Positions 54,657-63,239 of a stretch of DNA of 64,000 nt are shown in pieces. The translations under genes were made by a program, and so were the position numbers. The stretch's first letter is position 1. The number at the start of each line of letters is the position of its first letter. Below the pieces are notes generated by a model that ran no database searches, was not told the DNA's origin, and saw only the letters and a list, made by a program, of their open reading frames with translations. Location: positions 3,094,001 to 3,158,000 of the forward strand of contig NZ_JBAJNS010000001.1 in the NCBI RefSeq assembly GCF_037911585.1. Direction: 5' to 3'. The DNA is from Streptomyces sp. GSL17-111 (lineage in GTDB: Bacteria > Actinomycetota > Actinomycetes > Streptomycetales > Streptomycetaceae).

Positions 54657-56129
54657 TCACATGGCGAGTGATCGGCAGCGAGCGCGGGTGAGTGCCACGT
54701 AGAGCTTGCGGTGGTCTTCGTTGTCCCGGTCCAGGCCGCAGCGTAGGGCTCGTGTATCGCTGTCCTCGAGTCGCACAGCGACGGTGTCCCACTCACGTCC
54801 CTTGGCCTGATGCGTGGTCAGACCGAGAACGAGGTCGTCTAAGGGGCGGAGGAGGCGGGTGCGCAACTGTTGGAGGCGATTGATGTGGTCGCGGTGCCTC
54901 CGGGGGATTTTGGCGGACGACTCAGTTGCGATTTGTGCCGTGAGGTACGCGAGCGTGGCAGGCAGGTCGTCGCTGTCGGTGAGCCGCGCGAGAACTGCGT
55001 CTAGGCGGGGTTCTAGTCGGGCGCGAGCTTCAAAGCCTAGGCGTAGCGTGGCGGCCGCGTCGGCCGCGTAGGTGGCGTGCTCGCCGAAGGCGCTGCGAGT
55101 GAGCCGGTCGAGCAACAGGGTGGAGGCGGCCTCCTGGGTGTTGCCGCTGGCGGATCGGAAGGCGAGGGGTAGTACGCGGGGGTGCGTATCCCACAGGGGC
55201 TTCCATTCGCGGGCTAGGACAACATCGACACCGTCCATCGCGGCGCCGGGCACCGTGATGGGTTCGCTTCGGCGCAGGGCCGTGGCGAGGTGTTCTTGGT
55301 CGGGCGTGCGCCAGCGGAAGGACGTGGTCAGCTGGAGGGTGGCCATCTCGGCGCGCTCCACGAGGGTGGGTACGAGGTCGGGGCGGGCGCCTCGGAAGCC
55401 GTACAGGGCTTGCCAGGGATCGCCGACGACGGTGATGTGCAGCCCAGCTTGTGCTGCGAGTTTGACTACGGCCAGGTCGAGGCTGTTGGCGTCGAAGATC
55501 TCGTCGACGATCAGGGCTCGCGTGGTGGTGGCGAGGTAGTCGATGAGGCAGCTCGTGATGTCCGTTTCGTCCAGGGCCTGTTCGAGGATCGCGCGGACGT
55601 TGTCGTGGGTGCATTGGCCGTCGTGCACGGCGGCGTCAAAGTCAGGCTGGACTGGGTGGTTGTCCTTGGTATGGCCGTAGGTATGGGCAGTGACGATCTG
55701 GCGACCTTCGAGTGTGAGGACCGGCTCCCGGGCCGTATAGCGGGTCGGGTAGTGGGCCTTCCAGGTATCCAGGACCTCAAGGTCGGTGTGGCCGCCGGGC
55801 CAGTGGAGCTTGTTGTTGTGCAGGAGATGGGCGAGCAGGTCGTAGACGACGGTGTCCAGGGTGACGATGCGGTGCGGTGGATTGATCGCGGCGCGGCCCC
55901 AGGTGGCACGGACGCGTGCGCGCAGTTCCGCGGTGGCGGAGCGAGTGAAGCTGACTGCGACCACCGCGCGCGGGTCGCTTGCCAGGGCGAAGCGCTGCAC
56001 GCCGAAGCGGTGTGCGGACACTGTGGTTTTTCCGGAGCCGGGGGCGGCTTCAATGTAAAGGCGTGGGAGGGGTGTGCCAGCGGCGATGAGCTGTTCGGGG
56101 GTCAGCCGCTCCAGAGCAGCCTCAGCCAC
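54657..56129 (-). CDS. gajB: UvrD-type helicase, Gabija GajB-like
   Basis: 490 residues, close to the known GajB length of about 490. Superfamily 1 motifs run in order: Walker A APGSGKTT (29-36), [14 protein letters not shown] (Ia), VDE at 208-210 (II), [12 protein letters not shown] (236-247, III), TSFRW (IV), [10 protein letters not shown] (439-448, V) and YVALTRAR (VI). In Gabija the helicase is activated by DNA ends produced by GajA and contributes to nucleotide depletion. The GTG at 56129 lies inside the end of the nuclease gene (8-base overlap). Leu430 is encoded by TTA, the rare bldA-read codon. Base composition is below that of neighbours. Confidence 0.82.
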   Translation of the reverse strand: MAEAALERLTPEQLIAAGTPLPRLYIEAAPGSGKTTVSAHRFGVQRFALASDPRAVVAVSFTRSATAELRARVRATWGRAAINPPHRIVTLDTVVYDLLAHLLHNNKLHWPGGHTDLEVLDTWKAHYPTRYTAREPVLTLEGRQIVTAHTYGHTKDNHPVQPDFDAAVHDGQCTHDNVRAILEQALDETDITSCLIDYLATTTRALIVDEIFDANSLDLAVVKLAAQAGLHITVVGDPWQALYGFRGARPDLVPTLVERAEMATLQLTTSFRWRTPDQEHLATALRRSEPITVPGAAMDGVDVVLAREWKPLWDTHPRVLPLAFRSASGNTQEAASTLLLDRLTRSAFGEHATYAADAAATLRLGFEARARLEPRLDAVLARLTDSDDLPATLAYLTAQIATESSAKIPRRHRDHINRLQQLRTRLLRPLDDLVLGLTTHQAKGREWDTVAVRLEDSDTRALRCGLDRDNEDHRKLYVALTRARCRSLAM

Positions 56130-58146
56130 GGTGCTCGCCCCAGCTGGTGACGTCGAGTTCCGGACCGAACCGGGGGTTAGCAGTAGGAGGCAGAACGTCG
56201 CCCGACTCGTCGGACTTACCTGGTACGTCGCTGTCGTCCCCACTCGGCTGGGGACGGTCGTCCGGCTTGGTGGTGGCAGGTGGCACCGGGTACAAGAAGT
56301 CGAACATTGCCTGCAGATGGTCTGGGACGACCGGGTTGATCATTGCTTCGTTGGCGTCGGCGAGTTGTTGGGCGAGTGCGAGCGCGAACTCCGCCTTGCG
56401 CTTGGCCCCCGCGCCAGCGGGTGTGGCGCCCTTTCCGTCCGTGGCCTTGCGAGCGCTGCGAAACAGGGCATGGACTGACTCGGGATCCAGTGGCTCCGGT
56501 ACGGGCAGGGACAAGTCGGCCAAGGCATCGGCGATCAGCTTTTCGTTGCCTGCGGTGATGGCTGGCTCAAGCGTGGGGTGACTGATAAACGCCTGGGCTA
56601 CATCGGGGTCATGAGCGGTGATCCAAGTCGGGTCAGCGGGGACTGCGTCGAAGGCCAGGTCGCTGTCGCGCAGGACGGCGATCTTGGTGCACAACTCCGC
56701 GCCCTTAGTCGCGAGCAACCGCACTGCCCACGCTCCGACTTTGGTGCCCATGGGCACGACGCTCAGGGCTTCGACGAACGCTTGCTTGTCTGCGTCCTGA
56801 GCGGCCCAGGCACGGGCGAACTCGCGCACTACGGCCACCTCGGTGACACCCTCGACCAGGACCAGACGTTCAGCGAACAATGCGGCGGAGCGGCTGGTGT
56901 CTAGATGGAGCCGCGTCATGCGCAGCGTCTTGTCGCGCTCGACCATCGGCAAGGCGGCGATGGGGCGGCACACCCGGCGTCCGTCGCTAGTCCGGCGCAA
57001 CACGACGATATGCTCTGGGCGGCAGGACGCTATGACGTCGGTGGCGTGGCTGGACAGGACGATCTGCAGTTCTGGTCGCCGAGCGGTGACGCCCCGCAAG
57101 TAGCGGACTAGTGCATGCTGAAGCTGCGGGTGCAGGTGAGCCTCGGGCTCCTCAATGACCACGGTGGCATGGAAAGGATCTGGCGGGAAGAAGGAGTCTT
57201 CTGCGGACTCGGCCTCGGCCTGCGCCTGCACGAGCTGCTCGTGAGCCTGACGCGCAGCCTCCTCCACGTCACCAGGCCCGGGCGCAATCCCCATACCCGG
57301 GCCGTCGGGCATGCCTGTGGCGCGCTTGGCGGGGTCGGGGATTGCGGCCAGCGTGACGGCGACGTGGAGGAGGTTAACGTAGCCCAGGCCGGATACCTCC
57401 AATGGGCGTGCCTGAGCCCGGCCCTCGATCACCGCGAGCATCAGCTCCAGAACGCGCGCTAGGTAGTTGTCGTTGATGACCTGCCCGCGAACATAGGACC
57501 ACTGCCGACCCACGCCCGCCGTCATCGCCGAGAGGTGTGCGCCGATACGCTCCTCAACGGCTTCGATGATGCCGTCCTTGGCCAGCCCTTCTAGGAGTTG
57601 CGACGCCCGCGCCCGCAGCGATACCAAACTGCGCTGCCCGTTCAGGCGCTCCTGCTGAGCACGCAGCAATTCGATCAAGATGCGGACCTCACGTCTGGCG
57701 AGCTCATCCAGCGGGTGACGCCACGCGGGCAGGTAAAGGATCTTGAAGGGGTCGAGCGTGTCCAGTGGTCCCTGGCGCTGACCTGCCTGCGCCTGGATGC
57801 TGCCCAGACTTCGGGTCAAATTCGTACTCCAGCGCTGCACGACAGTGCCGGGCGAACCGTGGTGGATGGCGTGGAGCTGGCGTCCCAGGGCCCCTTCGGC
57901 GTCAGGGTCACAGTCCAGGGAGTACTGGACCGTGATGCTGCGTTCACCGCCGCCCAGCGCAGTAGCACTAGGGCGCGGCAGGCTGGGGAAACGGCTGGGA
58001 TGAGCCAAGTACAGGGCATCAGTGACGGTAGTCTTCCCGACACCGTTCGCGCCGATCAAAACACTGAACCGGCCGGGAAGATCGCAGACGATCTCCGACT
58101 CGGCGCTCGCGCGCAGACCTTTGACTTCCATCCGGCTCAGATGCAC
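56122..58146 (-). CDS. gajA: OLD-family ATPase/TOPRIM nuclease, Gabija GajA-like
   Basis: 674 residues. An ABC-type ATPase forms the N-terminal half: Walker [10 protein letters not shown] (32-40), a signature-like [10 protein letters not shown] near 251, Walker [14 protein letters not shown] (329-341) and the H-loop SSHATD (366-370). A TOPRIM domain follows, with LVEGVTE (430-436) and DSD (494-496) as metal ligands. This is the GajA plan, a sequence-specific nicking endonuclease released when phage replication depletes NTPs. It is about 95 residues longer than the B. cereus form, mostly in a charged, Pro-rich C-terminus. I chose the GTG at 58146; ATGs at 58188 and 58131 are in frame. Confidence 0.82.
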   Translation of the reverse strand: MHLSRMEVKGLRASAESEIVCDLPGRFSVLIGANGVGKTTVTDALYLAHPSRFPSLPRPSATALGGGERSITVQYSLDCDPDAEGALGRQLHAIHHGSPGTVVQRWSTNLTRSLGSIQAQAGQRQGPLDTLDPFKILYLPAWRHPLDELARREVRILIELLRAQQERLNGQRSLVSLRARASQLLEGLAKDGIIEAVEERIGAHLSAMTAGVGRQWSYVRGQVINDNYLARVLELMLAVIEGRAQARPLEVSGLGYVNLLHVAVTLAAIPDPAKRATGMPDGPGMGIAPGPGDVEEAARQAHEQLVQAQAEAESAEDSFFPPDPFHATVVIEEPEAHLHPQLQHALVRYLRGVTARRPELQIVLSSHATDVIASCRPEHIVVLRRTSDGRRVCRPIAALPMVERDKTLRMTRLHLDTSRSAALFAERLVLVEGVTEVAVVREFARAWAAQDADKQAFVEALSVVPMGTKVGAWAVRLLATKGAELCTKIAVLRDSDLAFDAVPADPTWITAHDPDVAQAFISHPTLEPAITAGNEKLIADALADLSLPVPEPLDPESVHALFRSARKATDGKGATPAGAGAKRKAEFALALAQQLADANEAMINPVVPDHLQAMFDFLYPVPPATTKPDDRPQPSGDDSDVPGKSDESGDVLPPTANPRFGPELDVTSWGEHRG

Positions 58147-58187
58147 GCGCGTCGCCCCCCCACTTTGCAATCCCACCCGACTGTCCA

Positions 58188-58218
58188 ATTATCGCCCTGC
58201 ACGCTGAGCCTGTTCCAA
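58188..58218 (-). promoter_or_regulatory. candidate promoter of the gajA-gajB operon
   Basis: On the minus strand TTGGAA (58213-58218) and GATAAT (58188-58193) are spaced by 19 bases. Transcription would start near 58181, about 35 bases before the GTG. The region is A/T-rich compared with the core genome. Confidence 0.45.
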
Positions 58219-58257
58219 CCTGATTGTGGTACCTGCCCGTTGGCCTGACACTACAGC

Positions 58258-58300
58258 GGTCGGGTGGCCCGGAGATGAGCCCCCTCCGGGCCACCCGACC
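58258..58300. terminator. strong hairpin between IS remnant and gajA promoter
   Basis: A perfect 17-bp stem (58258-58274 with 58284-58300) with a 9-base loop. It would stop transcription from the transposase gene before the gajA promoter, or mark the old edge of the island. Confidence 0.75.
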
Positions 58301-58310
58301 ATCCATCCCT

Positions 58311-59168
58311 TAGAGCTTGTCTCATTTGGCGAGTCTGCGGTAGCAGATGAGCGTGCAGACGATGCTGGTGAAGGCGAGGAAGTGGTCGGCCTTGTGTTCG
58401 TATCGGCGGTGTAGTCGGCGGCAGTCGGCGAGCCAGGCAATGGTGCGTTCGATGGTCCAGCGGTGCTGGCCCAGGCGATGTGAGGCATCGACACCCTTGC
58501 GGGCGATGCGGTGTCGGATGCCACGCCGGGACAGCCATTTCCGCAGGTTGCGGTAGTCGTAGCCCTTGTCAGCGTGAAGCTTGCCGGGCTTGCGTCGACG
58601 GCGGCCTCAGCGAGACCGGATGGGCGGTATCCCCCTCACGAGGGGGATCAGAGCCTGGCTGTCGGGGACGTTGGCGCCGGAGATCCCGACGGAGATGGGC
58701 AGACCCGTCCGCTCGGTGATCAGGTGGATCTTCGACCCGTACTTGCCCCGGTCGAAAGGATTCGGACCTGTCAGGTCCCCCTTTTCAGGGCCCGCATGTT
58801 CACCGAGTCGATCGCGCACCTCGACCAGTCCAGCTCACCCCGGGAGCCGAGTTCATCCAGGACCAGGCGGTGCAGCTTGGCCCACACCCGGGCCTTCGTC
58901 CACTCGGCGAACCGGCGGTGGGCCGTGGCCCCGGAAGGCCCGAACGACGCCGCGGGCAACTGCTGCCACGTGCACCCCGAGGTCGCCACGAACACGATCG
59001 CGGCCAGCACCTCCCGGTCACCGTGGCGGCGCCGACCACCACCCTGCGGCCGCGAAGGCGCCTCCGGCACCACCCGCTGGAACAACTCCCACAACTCATC
59101 CGGCACCAGCCGCTCAACGATCCCCACCACAACCCACAGCTTACCGAGCCAATTGAGATAATTTCCTA
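58311..59168 (-). mobile_element. IS5-family insertion sequence, decayed
   Basis: About 858 bp. The ends pair imperfectly: TAGAGCTTGTCTCATTTGGC at 58311-58330 against the complement of 59148-59167 (14 of 20 match), giving terminal inverted repeats. The interior encodes a two-frame transposase of the IS427-like subgroup. I could not see a clear target-site duplication. Confidence 0.75.
58322..59130 (-). pseudogene. IS5-family transposase, two frames plus a nonsense codon
   Basis: The first frame (59130 to 58771) gives the N-terminal part, LVPDELWELFQRVVPEA to IDSVNMRALKRG. The second frame, shifted by -1, is entered at an AAAAGGGGG run near 58777-58785, the usual programmed-frameshift site of this group, and gives DLTGPNPFDRGKYGSKIH with the catalytic second Asp region nearby. 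It then meets an in-frame TGA at 58607-58609 where an Arg codon is expected, and continues in frame (KLHADKGYDYRNLRKWL, RWTIERTIAWL) to a TGA at 58322-58324. The nonsense codon should inactivate it. Confidence 0.8.
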
Positions 59169-59267
59169 GCCCAACCATCATGCGCTCGGCAAGTCGGCAA
59201 ACACTCACTGGCGTCACGTGCTTAGCGGTCCGAGCCCGGGAATTTTCGCGTAGCGCATCATGGGGGT

Positions 59268-59774
59268 ATGCGGGTGCGGGGTGTGCGGCGGGGGGAGCTG
59301 GAGTTGCTGCGGGACATCGAGAGGGCCGCGGGGCGGTGCTTCCGGGACATCGGCATGGCCGAGATCGCCGACGACGAGCCGCTGGCCGTCGCGGAGTTGG
59401 ACCGCTACCGCCGGGCCGGGGCGGCCTGGGTCGCGGTCGACGGCACGGATCGGCCGGTCGCCTACGCGCTCGCGGACCGCGTTGACGGGAACCTCCACGT
59501 CGAGCAGGTGTCGGTCCACCCGGCCTGGGCGCGGCGCGGTGTCGGGCGGGGTCTGCTGGAGCATCTGGCCGGTGAGGCCCGGGCCGTCGGGGCGCCCGCG
59601 CTGACGCTGACCACGTTCGCGGAGGTGCCGTGGAACGCGCCCTACTACGAGCGGTGCGGGTTCGGGCGCCTGGACGACGGGGAGCTCTCCCCGGGGCTGC
59701 GGGAGATCCGGGCGCGGGAGGCGGCGCACGGACTGGACCGGTGGCCCCGCGTCTGTATGCGCCGGACGCTGTGA
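59268..59774 (+). CDS. GNAT N-acetyltransferase
   Basis: A 168-residue single-domain acetyltransferase. The acetyl-CoA loop reads VHPAWARRGVGRGLLEHL (Q/RxxGxG/A near residue 89), after strand EQVSVHP; YYERCGFGRL near residue 125 is the conserved C-terminal block. The amine substrate is unknown. The ATG at 59268 opens the core genome again after the island. Confidence 0.85.
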   Translation: MRVRGVRRGELELLRDIERAAGRCFRDIGMAEIADDEPLAVAELDRYRRAGAAWVAVDGTDRPVAYALADRVDGNLHVEQVSVHPAWARRGVGRGLLEHLAGEARAVGAPALTLTTFAEVPWNAPYYERCGFGRLDDGELSPGLREIRAREAAHGLDRWPRVCMRRTL

Positions 59775-59876
59775 CCCCCGGCGGGGCCGTGACGCCGGCG
59801 GTCGGCGGGCGAACCGGTGACCCCTGCGCCCGTGTCCGTGGTACCGGACGCGGCACGTCCCGAAGGAGGTTGAGCG

Positions 59877-60344
59877 GTGACCACTGAGCCCACGCCCACG
59901 CCCGCCGCCCCGACACCCCCCACGCCCGCGCCGGACGCCGCCGCGCACCTGCGGGCGTTGGACGACGTGCAGCAGCTCTTCGCCCGGGCCGACACCAAGG
60001 CGAGCCTGCTGCTGGCCCTCGACGGAGCGTTGCTCGCGGTCGTCGCGGGTGCCGCGAAGGAGGTGCCGGGGGACGTCGCGGTCCGGGTGACCGGTGGGTG
60101 CGCGGTGGCGGTGCTGGCCGTGGCCGCCGTCCTGCTGCTGCGGGCCGTCCGCCCCCGCAACACGGCGCAGCTCACCACGGACCACCTCCTCGCCACGGCG
60201 CACGACCCCGTGCGGCAGCTCGCCCGGCTGGACCGGCTGACTCGCACGGCGCGGCGCAAGTACGCGCTCATCGGGTGGGCCGTCGACTGCGTCCTCGTCG
60301 GCGGTGCGCTGCTCGCGCTGGCCACCGTGCTCGCCGTCCTGTAG
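59877..60344 (+). CDS. two-TM protein resembling Pycsar effector (PycTM)
   Basis: 155 residues. A Thr/Pro-rich leader is followed by a helix with LFARADTKASLLLALDGALLAVV, whose ADTKAS core and first membrane helix are typical of PycTM/DUF5706 proteins; a second helix (AVLAVAAVLLLRAV) follows, and a third hydrophobic segment closes the protein. Known relatives disrupt the membrane when cyclic UMP or CMP is made, but no pyrimidine cyclase gene is adjacent. The GTG at 59877 has AAGGAGG 7 bases ahead. Confidence 0.65.
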   Translation: MTTEPTPTPAAPTPPTPAPDAAAHLRALDDVQQLFARADTKASLLLALDGALLAVVAGAAKEVPGDVAVRVTGGCAVAVLAVAAVLLLRAVRPRNTAQLTTDHLLATAHDPVRQLARLDRLTRTARRKYALIGWAVDCVLVGGALLALATVLAVL

Positions 60345-60356
60345 AACGCCGCACCG

Positions 60357-61286
60357 CTACAGCGGCGTGGCGGCGTGGAGGAGGGTGATCAGGGCGAACG
60401 CGGAGTTGGCGGACGCCAGGGCGGAGACGGTGGTGCCCGCGGCGGCGGTCCAGGCGGCCAGCCCCGTGGCGGTCCACAGCGCGGGCCAGGCGGACGGTGC
60501 GGGGGGCGGTTCGAGCAGGGCGGCGATGCGACGGGGCACCGGGCCCGGGGCGGCGAGACCGGCGATCGTGGGGCTCGGGGTCCGGTGGCCGGCCAGCGCG
60601 GCCTTGCCCACGGCGCGGGCCATGAGGCGGCGGTCACCGAGGAGTCGGGCCGCCTCCTCGTCGGCCCAGCGCTCGGCTCCGAACGCGACGGCGTGGTGCA
60701 GGGGTCGGAGGAAGGGGTTGGCCCGGGCGGCGAGCCGGGTGGTGAGGAGGTAGCGGTGGTGGCGTGCGGTGAGGTGGACGCGTTCGTGCGCGAACAGCGC
60801 GCGCCGCTCGGCGGAGTCGAGACGGGCGAGCATCCCGGTGGAGGCGACGACGCGGTCCGGCCTGCCCGGGAGCGCGTAGGCGTAGGGCCGCGCGTCGCGG
60901 ACGACGGCGACGGGCCGCCGGGGCAGGTGGTCCAGGGCCTGTGCGGCGCGGCGCCGGACCCGGTGGTGACGCCACAGGGTCGCCGTGCCGAGCACGGTGA
61001 CGGCTGTGAGGGCCGGGATGGCCGCCGTCCCGGCCACGTCGTCGTAGGGGACGGCTTCGCGCACCTCCGGGTCGGACCAGCCGTCGGGCAGCGGGTTGTG
61101 CGGCAGCTGCGCGGTGCCGACGACCATGATGAGGGCGAGGGAGAGGGTGCTGCAGACCGCCATGACGGCGCTGAGCCAGGCGAGCAGCCGGGTGGCACGC
61201 CGGGGGTGCAGGTGCTGCTCGGCGAGGCGTGCGATCGGCCACGCGGTCAGCGGCAGGACGAGGGGGAGGAAGACGAAGAGGCCCAC
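60357..61286 (-). CDS. M56/BlaR1-like membrane metallopeptidase
   Basis: 309 residues. Four or more membrane helices surround a zincin motif HERVH at 167-171, with a downstream Glu in AERWADEEAARLL as probable third ligand. There is no C-terminal penicillin-binding sensor domain, unlike true BlaR1. It starts 3 bases from the BlaI-like gene stop and should form a signalling pair, cleaving the repressor or a partner on an unknown signal. Confidence 0.85.
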   Translation of the reverse strand: MGLFVFLPLVLPLTAWPIARLAEQHLHPRRATRLLAWLSAVMAVCSTLSLALIMVVGTAQLPHNPLPDGWSDPEVREAVPYDDVAGTAAIPALTAVTVLGTATLWRHHRVRRRAAQALDHLPRRPVAVVRDARPYAYALPGRPDRVVASTGMLARLDSAERRALFAHERVHLTARHHRYLLTTRLAARANPFLRPLHHAVAFGAERWADEEAARLLGDRRLMARAVGKAALAGHRTPSPTIAGLAAPGPVPRRIAALLEPPPAPSAWPALWTATGLAAWTAAAGTTVSALASANSAFALITLLHAATPL

Positions 61287-61288
61287 GG

Positions 61289-61678
61289 TCAGCCGTCCCG
61301 GTCCTGGCCCGCCTCGTTCAGCAGTTCGCGGACGACGCGTTCGTCCTCGGGCGTCAGGGACGTCACGAAGCTGGCCAGGACGGCTTCCCGGTCGGCCTCG
61401 CCGTCGAGGAGGCGGCGCATGCGCAGGGCGGCGAGCCCGGCCTCGTCAGCGGTGGAGGTCCACAGGAACGCCCTGCTCATACGTTCGCGGCTGACGGCGT
61501 TCTTGGCCAGCAGCCGGGTGAGGATGGTGAGGACGGTGGTGTAGGCGAGGTCGCCGCCCAGTCGTTCCCGCACCCAGGCCGCCGTCACGGGGCCGGGGGC
61601 CTGCCGCAGGGCGAGGAGGACCTGTGCCTCCAGTTCGCCCTGGCCGCGACGCCGGGCCGGTTGTCGGTGGTCGGTCAC
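61289..61678 (-). CDS. BlaI/MecI/CopY-family repressor
   Basis: 129 residues. A winged helix (ELEAQVLLALRQAP, then AYTTVLTILTRLLAK and WTSTADEA) is followed by a helical dimerisation region (RRLLDGEADREAVLASFV). Such repressors are cleaved when their M56 partner is activated. The ATG at 61678 has AAGGGGTGCGAGGTG upstream. A matching TACA/TGTA palindrome lies about 80 bases upstream. Confidence 0.9.
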   Translation of the reverse strand: MTDHRQPARRRGQGELEAQVLLALRQAPGPVTAAWVRERLGGDLAYTTVLTILTRLLAKNAVSRERMSRAFLWTSTADEAGLAALRMRRLLDGEADREAVLASFVTSLTPEDERVVRELLNEAGQDRDG

Positions 61679-61759
61679 CTCGCACCCCTTCCGCGCGGTG
61701 GACCCGCGCCTACCATCGGTGCAGCGTAGCCGGGCGCAGGGCGGCCCTCCCCGTCAACT

Positions 61760-61775
61760 TCTACAGTGCTGTAGA
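61760..61775. promoter_or_regulatory. BlaI-type operator
   Basis: TCTACAG-TG-CTGTAGA is a perfect dyad containing the TACA/TGTA half-sites used by BlaI/MecI repressors. It sits between blaI-like (start 61678, minus) and the CNNM genes (start 61905, plus), so it could control both. Confidence 0.75.
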
Positions 61776-61904
61776 TTTCCAGGAAGTGCGGCTGCCGCAC
61801 CAGCGACCACCGCCCGACCGTAGGAGCCCCTTCTTGTCTCCCCGACCTCGGCGACGGCCCGTCCCGGCCTGCCGCCGCGCACCGAAGCGTGGGGGCGGTG
61901 AGCC

Positions 61905-63239
61905 GTGAGCGCGTGGCTCGGCCTCCTCGCCGTCGTCGTCCTCACCTTCGGCACCGGCTACTTCGTGGCCCAGGAGTTCGCCTACGTGGCCGCCGACCGG
62001 CTGGCCCTGGAACGCGAGGCGGCGGCCGGTGACAAGCGCGCCGCCCGCGCCGTGCGGGTGCTCAGCCGGTTGTCGTTCATGCTGTCGGGGGCTCAACTCG
62101 GCATCACCGTCACGGGCCTGGTCGTCGGCTTCCTCGCCGAACCGGCCATGGCCGAGCTGCTGCGTCCGGTGCTCACCGGCATCGGCGTGCCGGACGCGGC
62201 GGTGGGAGGCATCGCGCTGGTGACGGCGTTCGTGCTGGCCACAGCGCTGCAGATGGTCGTCGGAGAACTGGCCCCGAAGAACCTGGCGCTGGCGGTCCCG
62301 GACCGGCTGGCCAAGTCGCTCGCCGTCTCCACCCTGGGGTACCTGAAGGTGGCCGGACCGGCGATCCGGGTCTTCGACAGCGCCGCCAACCGGCTGCTGC
62401 GCCGGATCGGCATCGAGCCGGTGGAGGAACTGCACCACGGGGCCACGCTGGAGGAGCTGGGCCACCTCATAGAGGCCGCGCACGAGCAGGGCCACCTGCC
62501 GCAGCACACCGCTCTCCTGATCGACCACGCCCTGGAGTTCGGCGACCGCAACACCGGGGCCGTCATGGTGCCCCGCGTCAACACCGCGTTCATCGCGGCC
62601 GGGGCCCCGGCGACGGAGGTGGTGGAGCTGATCGCCCGCTACGGGCACAGCAACTACCCGGTGCTCGGGGACCGTCCGGACGACGTCGTCGGCGTGGTCG
62701 GGGTGCGGGAACTGATGCGCCGGGACGCCGACGCGCTCGCCGGGACGACGGCGGGCGCCCTCGCCCGCCCGGCCCTGCTGCTGCCCGACACGCAGCCCCT
62801 CCCGGACGCCGTGTCCCAGATGCGCGACCGCAACGAGGAGTTCGCCGTCGTGCTCGACGAACACGGAGGGCTGGCCGGAATCATCACCTACGAGGACATC
62901 GCCGAGGAGCTCGTCGGTGAGATCGCCGACGAGTCGGACCGGCCGGAGTTCACCGCCTTCGCGGAGGGGGACGGCTGGATCGTCGACGCGGGCCGTCGGC
63001 CGGACGAGGTGGCCGAGGCCACCGGCGTCCACCTCCCCGAGGCCGAGGACTACGAGACGGTGGGCGGCCTGGTCATCGACCGGCTCGGCCGGTTCCCGAC
63101 GATCGGCGACCGCGTGACGGTGGAGCTGTCCACCGGCGGTGCGGCCGTCGTCGACGTGCTGTCCCTGGACCGGCACGTGCCCGAGCGCCTCCGGCTGACC
63201 CGGGTGGACGCGACGCAGGACGAGGGGGAGCGCGCATGA
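61905..63239 (+). CDS. CNNM/CorC-type membrane protein with CBS domains, 1
   Basis: 444 residues. A CNNM transmembrane domain (three or four helices, residues 1-180, with GELAPKNLAL) is followed by two CBS domains (MVPRVNTAFI, VLDEHGGLAGIITYEDI) and a CorC/HlyC C-terminal domain. Members are Mg2+/Co2+ transporters or regulators. The GTG at 61905 is at short distance from GGGGCGGTGAG. It overlaps the next gene by 4 bases (ATGA). Confidence 0.9.
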   Translation: MSAWLGLLAVVVLTFGTGYFVAQEFAYVAADRLALEREAAAGDKRAARAVRVLSRLSFMLSGAQLGITVTGLVVGFLAEPAMAELLRPVLTGIGVPDAAVGGIALVTAFVLATALQMVVGELAPKNLALAVPDRLAKSLAVSTLGYLKVAGPAIRVFDSAANRLLRRIGIEPVEELHHGATLEELGHLIEAAHEQGHLPQHTALLIDHALEFGDRNTGAVMVPRVNTAFIAAGAPATEVVELIARYGHSNYPVLGDRPDDVVGVVGVRELMRRDADALAGTTAGALARPALLLPDTQPLPDAVSQMRDRNEEFAVVLDEHGGLAGIITYEDIAEELVGEIADESDRPEFTAFAEGDGWIVDAGRRPDEVAEATGVHLPEAEDYETVGGLVIDRLGRFPTIGDRVTVELSTGGAAVVDVLSLDRHVPERLRLTRVDATQDEGERA

